Shown: in pieces, positions 1 through 5,588 of the stretch | Layout of the letters: each line of letters starts with the position of its first letter | Numbering within the stretch: the first letter of the stretch is position 1 | Source: Akkermansiaceae bacterium | GTDB taxonomy: Bacteria; Verrucomicrobiota; Verrucomicrobiia; Verrucomicrobiales; Akkermansiaceae | Reading direction: 5' to 3' | Assembly: GCA_018676385.1 (NCBI GenBank) | Contig: JABHEX010000297.1 | Span: 1-5,588 of the forward strand | Length of the DNA stretch: 5,588 nt | Notes under the pieces: model-generated | Seen by the model: only the letters and a program-made list of their open reading frames with translations | Told to the model about the DNA's origin: nothing | Database searches by the model: none | Made by a program: the position numbers and the translations under genes

Positions 1-33
1 AGTTACGAAATCTAATAGTCTGTCATTCTCTCT

Positions 34-765
34 ATGAAGATTATCCTTCCGCTCGCTATCATTTCCGCTTGCCTATCAACTCCAATTTTCGGCCACGAGG
101 GGCATGAAGATCAGAAAACCCAAATCGGGATTGAGGCTGTAACCGGCTACAGAAGTGATTATGTTTACCGTGGCTTCGAACTTGCCGAAAACACACTGGA
201 TTTTCAAATTGAGGGGCAAATCGCTCTTAACGATTACACTCTTCTCAACCTAGGTGCATGGTATGCGCAAGAATCAGGAAGTAGTGGTTACCATGAAGCC
301 GCATTTTTCACTCAATTGCGATATGAAAAAACTGACCAGCTCACTCTCGGATTGAGTGCCACATACCGTAGTTTTAGTAATGCAAAACCACCCTTGTCGG
401 TTGCGTTTAATGATGGTGTTGATCTCGGTGTATTTACCACTTGGCATTTCAGCCATGACTTAAACAGCACCGTAGGCGCATATTATGATACAGGCGCTGA
501 TGGGTGGTATAGCAACCTTGAGGTGGAGTGGAGCAGAATACTCTCAGATAATGCATTTATGACTGTGATGTCTGGTGTCAGCCATGTCTCCGATTACTAT
601 GGCCGCAGCGGCCTTAACGATATTTACGGAAGGATTTCCCTCACATATCACATTTCCGATTCCGTATCGATCACCCCCTACCTTGGAGGATCAGCACTCC
701 TTGATAGCAGTGACCCTGGTAGCGACAAGGCTTTCAGCGGCGTGTGGTTCGAAGTTCGCTTCTAA
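34..765 (+). CDS. Outer-membrane beta-barrel protein, TorF-like putative porin
   Basis: A 243-residue exported protein, probably a small outer-membrane barrel. Residues 1 to about 20 look like a Sec signal peptide: a single Lys, a hydrophobic stretch, then STPIFG before a histidine-rich start of the mature protein (HEGHED). The mature chain alternates polar and aromatic residues, is rich in Tyr, Ser, Gly and Asp, and ends in Phe (EVRF), as outer-membrane barrels recognised by BamA usually do. Near the mature N-terminus it has TGYRSDYVYRGFELAEN, close to the 'SDYxxRGxS' signature of TorF/TIGR02001-type putative porins, which are about this length. Substrate is unknown. The UbiA-like gene follows after 15 bases, so the two are probably co-transcribed. 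No Shine-Dalgarno sequence precedes the ATG, which sits only 33 bases from the window edge. Barrel and export are well supported; the family name is less sure, and another small barrel family is possible. Confidence 0.65.
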   Translation: MKIILPLAIISACLSTPIFGHEGHEDQKTQIGIEAVTGYRSDYVYRGFELAENTLDFQIEGQIALNDYTLLNLGAWYAQESGSSGYHEAAFFTQLRYEKTDQLTLGLSATYRSFSNAKPPLSVAFNDGVDLGVFTTWHFSHDLNSTVGAYYDTGADGWYSNLEVEWSRILSDNAFMTVMSGVSHVSDYYGRSGLNDIYGRISLTYHISDSVSITPYLGGSALLDSSDPGSDKAFSGVWFEVRF

Positions 766-780
766 CAAACAATCACCCGG

Positions 781-1905
781 ATGGAAAAAATCACCTTCGG
801 CAAAAAATTCTGCGCACTTTTAGGCACTGGCCGGATCGCTAACTTGCCGACGGTTTGGAGTAATGTCTTGGTTGGGTTCTGGATTGCTAGTTCATGCGTT
901 CATGAATTTCAGACACTTCAAGATCACTCTACTGGCCATCTACTATTACTAATCATCTTAGTTGCATGCTCTTTGATCTATGTAGGTGGCTGCATGCTTG
1001 GTGATGCTCAAGACCATAATTTTGACCGCATCAACCGCCCTGCACGTCCAATCCCCAGTGGTATTCTCTCAGCCGGAGGGGTGAAGCTCACATCTTTTTT
1101 GCTACTCACCATCGCTATCTTTCTACTATTTGTATCTACACTTGCTGCTAATTTCATCAGTTGGTCTCTCGATAATGACCCGTCACTGAAGGAAATCATC
1201 ACTCTTCTATCTAATCAAAATACATTACACGCCATTCAATTACATGAAATGTTGATAGGTGTATTGTTAATTACTGTTGTGATTACGTATGCCTACTATC
1301 ATAAGAGAAACAGAAAAGCAGCGTTAATCATGATGGCATCATGCCGGTTCCTGTTAGTTTTTTTGGGTATCGCAGTAACTCAAAAAACATATTTCGCGCG
1401 CCCACTTAACAACGAACCTCTTGGACTCCACCTATCATGGGTTACACACTGGATGCTAATCTACCCTGCATTGATAGGATTTTACACATTGTTACTCAGC
1501 TGGGTTGCATCAACCGAATCACAACCCGGTCGCTTTTCTCACCGAAAACTTCTTGGGGCATGTATGCTCTCCCTGCCCTTTGTGAGCTTCATAACTACTC
1601 CACTGATCTTCAATCATCAAAAAGCCGATCATCAATGGTCATTCATGCAGAGCGCCTATCTCCACAGCCACCTTCCCGCCAATGCTGCTTGTTTTTATAT
1701 AACCCTAGCAATAACGACAATATGGATATTTTTAGCACTCAAGAGACTAAACTCCTCAAAACCTGCTTTTGTTTCCCGAGCTTTGGCTGGGTTTTGTCTC
1801 ATTGACGCAACAATAGTTGCCCCATTTTCTCCATCAGTTGCCTGTGTCTGCATCACTCTCTTCCTTCTCGCACTGCTCCTCCAGCGAGTCACCCCTGCGA
1901 CTTGA
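781..1905 (+). CDS. UbiA-superfamily prenyltransferase-like membrane protein
   Basis: A 374-residue polytopic inner-membrane protein with about eight or nine hydrophobic helices. The N-terminus, GRIANLPTVWSNVLVGF (residues 17-33), is typical of UbiA-type enzymes, which move a polyprenyl chain from its diphosphate to an acceptor. The first Asp-rich motif is clear: D75-x2-D78-x3-D82 followed by RINRPARPIPSG (83-94), the Mg-diphosphate-binding segment, although Gly replaces the usual Asn before D75. The second Asp-rich motif expected after helix 6 is not found; that area reads WVASTES (241-247), which recalls the EboC-like branch of the superfamily. The protein is longer than the usual 290-310 residues, partly through a polar insert at about 123-155 between helices 3 and 4. 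It starts 15 bases after the barrel-protein gene and ends 66 bases before hprK. No Shine-Dalgarno is seen; the start is chosen because the conserved region begins soon after. Superfamily membership is firm, substrate unknown. Confidence 0.85.
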   Translation: MEKITFGKKFCALLGTGRIANLPTVWSNVLVGFWIASSCVHEFQTLQDHSTGHLLLLIILVACSLIYVGGCMLGDAQDHNFDRINRPARPIPSGILSAGGVKLTSFLLLTIAIFLLFVSTLAANFISWSLDNDPSLKEIITLLSNQNTLHAIQLHEMLIGVLLITVVITYAYYHKRNRKAALIMMASCRFLLVFLGIAVTQKTYFARPLNNEPLGLHLSWVTHWMLIYPALIGFYTLLLSWVASTESQPGRFSHRKLLGACMLSLPFVSFITTPLIFNHQKADHQWSFMQSAYLHSHLPANAACFYITLAITTIWIFLALKRLNSSKPAFVSRALAGFCLIDATIVAPFSPSVACVCITLFLLALLLQRVTPAT

Positions 1906-1971
1906 GCAATCAACTTACTCGTATTTCAAGACGTGCATTTGCCGAGCTTTTGAGCTAATTTCTACTTCGCC

Positions 1972-2955
1972 ATGCCGAAAAAAAAGATCAAACACAAGCG
2001 CAAGCGCATATCACACCTCACTGTGGGTGAGTTCTACGAACGGCACGGAAAGTTCCTTAAACTCAAACTTCAAGGCAGCGCTGTCGGATTTGATCGTAGA
2101 ATTTTAGAACCCACAGTAAACCATCCCGGTCTCGCGCTGGCTGGCTTCCTGACATATTTTGCGTTCAAACGAATTCAAGTATTAGGGAATTCCGAACAAT
2201 CATACCTCCGCAAGCTAAGCGAAGATGAACGCGTCGAGCGCTTTAAAGAAATCTGTGAACGTGATATTCCTTGCATCGTTACATCACGCGGCAAGGAATT
2301 ACCACACGGGCTTCTGGAAGTGGCACACCAACTTGGCATTGCAGTTTTTAGCACTCCGATGGTGACCATGAAATTTGTAAATGCCGCAACATTGCAACTC
2401 GAAAACGAATTTGCCCCCAGCACTACCCGTCATGGATGCATGGTCGACTTTCGTGGTGTAGGTGTCCTAATCATGGGTGAAAGCGGAGCCGGCAAAAGCG
2501 AAATTGCCATTGGATTACTTGAACGCGGAGGGGCGCTTGTCGCCGACGACATGGTGATTTTGCGCCAAGTTGGCGGAGAATTAGAGGCAAGCACCAAAGA
2601 CTTTTCCCGAGGTTTCATCGAGATGCGTGGCGTCGGCATCATCAACGTAGCGAATGTTTTTGGACTTGGCAGTATACGCCCGCGCAAGCGGCTCGACTTA
2701 GTCATCAAACTCAAGCCACATTCAGATTTAAACAATGTTGATCGTCTTGGCGTAAATCGCAAAACCTACCGCATCCTAGATCATGAGGTGACTCTGGTAG
2801 AAATCCCCGTAGCTCCGGGACGGGACACAACACGATTGGTAGCAATTACATGCCTCGAGCATCAACTACGTAGCGTCGGCTATGATATGGCCGCAGAGTT
2901 TAACCAGCGATTACTCGACAAGATGTCATCAGAATCGACCGACAGGGAAATCTGA
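1972..2955 (+). CDS. hprK: HPr kinase/phosphorylase
   Basis: Bifunctional cytoplasmic enzyme that phosphorylates Ser46 of HPr with ATP or pyrophosphate and removes that phosphate by phosphorolysis. The 327 residues hold the N-terminal domain (about 15-145, with LTVGEFYERHG and the conserved NHPGLALAGF, and RIQVLG) and the C-terminal catalytic domain. H154 lies 15 residues before the Walker A loop GESGAGKS (169-176), followed by E177 and D192-D193 in LVADD, the same spacing as His140, P-loop and Asp178 in Lactobacillus casei HprK. The family signature is at 217-226 (EMRGVGIINV), and the C-terminal PVAPGRD...GYDMAAEFNQRL matches the helix that contacts HPr. The start is the only reasonable ATG; it gives a strongly basic tail, MPKKKIKHKRKR, ahead of the conserved domain. 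ptsH, encoding the substrate, follows after 102 bases. No Shine-Dalgarno is visible. Confidence 0.97.
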   Translation: MPKKKIKHKRKRISHLTVGEFYERHGKFLKLKLQGSAVGFDRRILEPTVNHPGLALAGFLTYFAFKRIQVLGNSEQSYLRKLSEDERVERFKEICERDIPCIVTSRGKELPHGLLEVAHQLGIAVFSTPMVTMKFVNAATLQLENEFAPSTTRHGCMVDFRGVGVLIMGESGAGKSEIAIGLLERGGALVADDMVILRQVGGELEASTKDFSRGFIEMRGVGIINVANVFGLGSIRPRKRLDLVIKLKPHSDLNNVDRLGVNRKTYRILDHEVTLVEIPVAPGRDTTRLVAITCLEHQLRSVGYDMAAEFNQRLLDKMSSESTDREI

Positions 2956-3018
2956 CCAACCGACACACAACCTATAAAAAGAAAAAAATCTCTTCCCCCA
3001 TTACTCAGCTTTTATTAG

Positions 3019-3035
3019 AATCGTCATCAACGATT
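3019..3035. repeat. Short perfect inverted repeat upstream of ptsH
   Basis: AATCGT (3019-3024) and ACGATT (3030-3035) are exact reverse complements separated by five bases, centred about 30 bases before the ptsH ATG in the 102-base hprK-ptsH gap. It could be a protein-binding half-site pair or a small hairpin in the leader. The six-base arms are short enough to occur by chance, no T-run follows (so it is not a terminator), and no promoter could be placed with confidence around it. Confidence 0.2.
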
Positions 3036-3057
3036 AGCAACCGCATCCCTCATACTT

Positions 3058-3321
3058 ATGCCCACACGCGAATTCACCGTCACCAATAAACTTGGTATTC
3101 ACGCCCGTCCTGCAGCACAGTTCGTCAAGACTGCGAGTAAATTCTCTTGTGATATTCAAGTAGAAAAGGATGACGAGCAAGCTGACGGAAAGTCGATTAT
3201 GGGATTAATGATGCTCGCTGCAGGTAATGGATCCGTGCTCATTGTCACGACTGATGGCGACGATGCCGAATTAGACCTCGATGCCATAGGTTCGCTCATA
3301 GAGAAAAATTTTGAGGAATAG
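3058..3321 (+). CDS. ptsH: Phosphocarrier protein HPr
   Basis: Small cytoplasmic phosphocarrier of the PTS, 87 residues against about 85-88 for the family. The active-site segment NKLGIHARPAAQFV places the phosphorylated histidine exactly at His15, with Arg17 and Pro18 following. The regulatory segment DGKSIMGLMMLA puts serine exactly at position 46, the HprK target, with the following hydrophobic patch (I47, M48, L50, M51, M52) that docks enzyme I and HprK. The protein can therefore carry both a PEP-derived phosphate at His15 and a regulatory phosphate at Ser46. It sits between hprK and ptsI, that is, between the genes for its two modifying enzymes; the ptsI coding region begins about 64 bases later. 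The ATG has no Shine-Dalgarno, but the position of His15 and Ser46 fixes the start. A short inverted repeat lies upstream. Confidence 0.97.
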   Translation: MPTREFTVTNKLGIHARPAAQFVKTASKFSCDIQVEKDDEQADGKSIMGLMMLAAGNGSVLIVTTDGDDAELDLDAIGSLIEKNFEE

Positions 3322-3385
3322 CGATACCTTAGATGAACAGATTCGGCTTTGACCCGGACGTTTGTTCTGTGCAGAATCACCGCAC

Positions 3386-5149
3386 ATGCACACGCAAGGA
3401 CACGAAACCGTCATCCAAGGCACCCCAGGCTCACCGGGTATTGCCTTTGGTCCAGTGCATGTCGTTGCCCGCGGATTTGCTGCGCCTGACGTGTATGAAA
3501 TCGCACCCGCCCAAATCCCCAACGAGCAAGAACGTTTTGAACAGGCGCTGACCCAGACCAAACATCAGCTCGACGGGCTACGTAGCCACATAGAAAAGCT
3601 GACGGGTGAAGAAGAGAGCAAGATATTTGATGCACACCTCATGGTGCTTCAGGACACCACCCTGTTAACTCGGGTGAAAAAAGCAATTAACGAGCGATTG
3701 CAGAATGCAGAGTATGCATTCTATGCCGTGATGCAGACCTTTCTGGAAGCAATGCGCCGCATCAATGACCCATACCTCAAAGAGCGCGCAGCAGACATTG
3801 ATGACGTCTGCCAACGAGTCTTGAGAAATTTTCAAACTGACGAGCATCATAACCTTGATGACCACCCAGATCATAAACACGTCCTGGTCGCATACGATCT
3901 TTCCCCAAGCGATACCGCGTCAATTGACAGACACCATGTTCAGGGGTTTGCCACCGAACAGGGTAGTGTTAACTCACATACGGCAATTCTGGCGCGATCG
4001 ATGGGTATCCCCGCAATCGTTGGTCTGGAGCGAGCAGTAATCGATATTAAGACCCTCGCTGACTGCATCCTCGATGGCTATACTGGCAGGCTCATACTAA
4101 ATCCCACGCCAGAAACGGTCCAGACATACAAAGATAGAGTAACTCGAAAGAGACAAGCTCGGGCGAAACTCGACGAACTAAGAGAAGAAAAAACCACAAC
4201 ACTTGATGGTCATGAAATTACACTATCCGCAAATATTGAGTTCATAAACGAACTTCCGCTCGTACATCAATCTGGAGCAAATGGTGTTGGACTCTTCCGT
4301 ACTGAATTTTATTTATTGGGCGGCGGGGAAATGCCTGACGAGATACAACAAGCAGAAGTCTATACTGAATTAGCAAAAGGCGTTAAACCAAAACAGGCAA
4401 TTATCCGGACACTCGATGCAGGTGGCGACAAGATACCTGCCGAACCACTATCGCACACTGAGCCTAACCCATTTCTCGGCTGGCGAGGCATTCGCGTTTC
4501 CCTCACCCGCAAGGCGCTATTTAAGGAACAACTCAAAGCTATTCTCAGAGCAAGCGCACACGGCAAACTTGGCGTGATGTTCCCAATGGTCTCAGGCCTG
4601 CGCGAGACACTAGAAGCCAAAGAGGTGCTCAAGATCGCCATGGATGAACTTGATAAAGACGGTATACCATTTGATGCCAACATCGAAGTGGGTGTAATGA
4701 TCGAAATTCCCTCTGCAGCAATGATGGCACGAGAGATCGCCAACGAGGTTGACTTTCTCTCCATAGGAACGAATGACCTGATCCAATACACCGTCGCAGT
4801 TGATCGAGTAAACCCCTACGTTGCTCATCTCTATAAACCCACCCATCCTGCTGTCATGCGCCTCATGAACATTACAGTAAACGCAGCCAAGGATGCCGGT
4901 ATATGGACAGGCGTCTGCGGAGAAATGGCAGCTGACCTCTCAATGATACCTCTTCTTGTTGGCATGGGTATCGACGAACTATCAGTAGGATCACATAACC
5001 TACCCAGCATCAAAAAGGCGATTCGCTCGTTAAACCAAAAAGATTGTTCCGAAATGATGGTGGACGTGCTCAAGGCAGGCTCTAGCCCAGACATCTCATT
5101 ACTCTCAAATACAATGGCACAGCAGTGCTATTCTGAACTCCTTGATTAA
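3386..5149 (+). CDS. ptsI: PTS enzyme I (phosphoenolpyruvate-protein phosphotransferase)
   Basis: Cytoplasmic enzyme that autophosphorylates from PEP and hands the phosphate to His15 of HPr. From the ATG at 3386 it has 587 residues, against 575 in E. coli. Order: GTPGSPGIAFG at the N-terminus, a helical HPr-binding region, the swivelling histidine domain with EQGSVNSHTAILARSMGIPA (phospho-His = H198), a charged linker near 250-275, and the C-terminal PEP-binding TIM barrel. Against E. coli numbering the active-site residues are shifted by nine: R305 in GLFRTEF (R296), R341 in IIRTLDAGGDK (R332), E440 in MIEIPSA (E431), N463-D464 in SIGTNDLIQYT, and C511 in GVCGEMAAD (C502). All are present, so the enzyme should be active. 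The frame is also open from an upstream TTG at 3362, adding eight residues (MFCAESPH); the ATG is preferred because it fits the family N-terminus better, though neither has a Shine-Dalgarno. A transposase remnant follows about 25-50 bases after the stop. Confidence 0.96.
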   Translation: MHTQGHETVIQGTPGSPGIAFGPVHVVARGFAAPDVYEIAPAQIPNEQERFEQALTQTKHQLDGLRSHIEKLTGEEESKIFDAHLMVLQDTTLLTRVKKAINERLQNAEYAFYAVMQTFLEAMRRINDPYLKERAADIDDVCQRVLRNFQTDEHHNLDDHPDHKHVLVAYDLSPSDTASIDRHHVQGFATEQGSVNSHTAILARSMGIPAIVGLERAVIDIKTLADCILDGYTGRLILNPTPETVQTYKDRVTRKRQARAKLDELREEKTTTLDGHEITLSANIEFINELPLVHQSGANGVGLFRTEFYLLGGGEMPDEIQQAEVYTELAKGVKPKQAIIRTLDAGGDKIPAEPLSHTEPNPFLGWRGIRVSLTRKALFKEQLKAILRASAHGKLGVMFPMVSGLRETLEAKEVLKIAMDELDKDGIPFDANIEVGVMIEIPSAAMMAREIANEVDFLSIGTNDLIQYTVAVDRVNPYVAHLYKPTHPAVMRLMNITVNAAKDAGIWTGVCGEMAADLSMIPLLVGMGIDELSVGSHNLPSIKKAIRSLNQKDCSEMMVDVLKAGSSPDISLLSNTMAQQCYSELLD

Positions 5150-5172
5150 ATCCCCTGTGGTAGAAATTTCAT

Positions 5173-5588
5173 TTGTTTTGCCATGAAGCTACTGGCGTGG
5201 CCGGTGTAACGGCAACTATCTTGACTGTATCCATTACCTTGCAGAATGGTATGCCATTTTTCATGGATCTCAAAACCCGTGTTATCAAAGGATATAAAAT
5301 CAAAGAAGGCATGCCTACTCACCTCGTCACAGCCGCTTTAGAAAACGCCTTCAAAAACAATCCTGGAATCTCAGGGGCCATCCTGCACAGTGATCGAGGC
5401 TGCCAATATACCAGTCGAGAATACGCTCAAAAGCTTCAGGATTACGGCTTGAAAATCTCAATGAGTGCCACAGGGAATTGCTATGACAATGCTGGCCATG
5501 GAGAGTTTCTGGTCGACCCTCAAAACCGAATGCTTTCCTTCGTCCGGAATCTTTGAAACTAAAGAAGCTGCTCGACAAGCGATCTTCG
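5173..5588 (+). pseudogene. Decayed IS3-family transposase (catalytic domain remnant), continues past window
   Basis: Remnant of the DDE integrase domain of an IS3-family transposase. The frame starting near 5260 reads FMDLKTRVIKGYKI, then AILHSDRGCQYTSREYAQ and SMSATGNCYDNA, all hallmark motifs; the second catalytic Asp is at 5392-5394. One extra G at about 5494 shifts the frame; in the next frame the sequence continues AMESFWSTLKTE...FETKEAARQAIF to the window edge, with the third catalytic residue Glu at 5501-5503. Removing that one base gives exactly 35 residues between Asp and Glu, the IS3 D35E spacing. A second shift lies in the T-run 5257-5261: upstream the matching frame reads LAEWYAIF, with further small deletions around the expected DITYI block, so the first catalytic Asp is not clearly recognisable. 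The N-terminal half, the helix-turn-helix OrfA part and the left inverted repeat are not seen between here and the ptsI stop. The left boundary is approximate. It cannot encode a working transposase as it stands. Confidence 0.85.

Noticed and set aside
34..81. Possible lipoprotein signal (IISAC, cysteine at residue 13)
   Set aside because: The hydrophobic segment before the cysteine is too short for a typical lipobox, and the barrel-like body ending in Phe fits a Sec signal peptide cleaved after about residue 20 better.
1906..1971. Promoter or hairpin between the UbiA-like gene and hprK (TTGCCG at 1939, AGCT repeats near 1945-1956)
   Set aside because: The TTGCCG element has only a poor -10 candidate (CTACTT) at the right distance, and the AGCT pair is a four-base palindrome with little stability.
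2956..3018. TATAAA at 2973 and the A-rich run that follows, as a ptsH promoter or hprK terminator
   Set aside because: No matching -35 element lies at the right distance, and no GC-rich stem precedes the A-rich run, so neither reading is supported.
4360..4791. Open frame of 143 codons on the minus strand inside ptsI
   Set aside because: It lies antisense to a fully conserved enzyme I domain, is low in recognisable motifs and rich in Ser/Arg/Pro as antisense shadows tend to be.
5150..5200. Rho-independent terminator after ptsI
   Set aside because: No stem with a following T-run is visible between the stop codon and the transposase remnant; the short T-rich area at 5168-5179 lacks a hairpin in front of it.

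Overview
The window carries five intact genes, all on the + strand, followed by a decayed insertion-sequence transposase that runs off the right edge. An outer-membrane barrel protein with a signal peptide indicates a diderm bacterium. HPr kinase together with an HPr carrying both His15 and Ser46, the lack of Shine-Dalgarno sequences ahead of all five starts, and the style of the UbiA-like protein suggest Verrucomicrobiota (perhaps the Opitutia side). That placement is an inference from gene content; no marker gene is present to confirm it.

Layout: (1) 34-765, a small secreted beta-barrel protein resembling TorF-type putative porins; (2) 781-1905, only 15 bases later, a polytopic UbiA-superfamily prenyltransferase-like protein; (3) 1972-2955, hprK, HPr kinase/phosphorylase; (4) 3058-3321, ptsH, HPr; (5) about 3386-5149, ptsI, PTS enzyme I; (6) about 5173-5588, an IS3-family transposase remnant with two single-base frameshifts and no recognisable 5' half, starting almost directly after ptsI.

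The central block hprK-ptsH-ptsI is the soluble part of a phosphotransferase system. Enzyme I takes phosphate from PEP on its histidine and passes it to His15 of HPr, while HprK adds or removes phosphate at Ser46 of HPr according to metabolic state. All catalytic residues that can be checked by eye are present in the three proteins. No sugar-specific EIIA, EIIB or EIIC lies in the window, so what the cascade feeds cannot be read here; a regulatory role is plausible. The first two genes have no obvious functional link to the PTS block.

No RNA gene, CRISPR array or convincing terminator was seen. No stretch over 300 bases lacks a gene or gene remnant. I see no evidence of a wholly new system; the most notable points are the altered second active-site motif of the UbiA-like protein, the complete dual-phosphorylation HPr pair, the absence of Shine-Dalgarno sites, and the exactly reconstructable transposase remnant.
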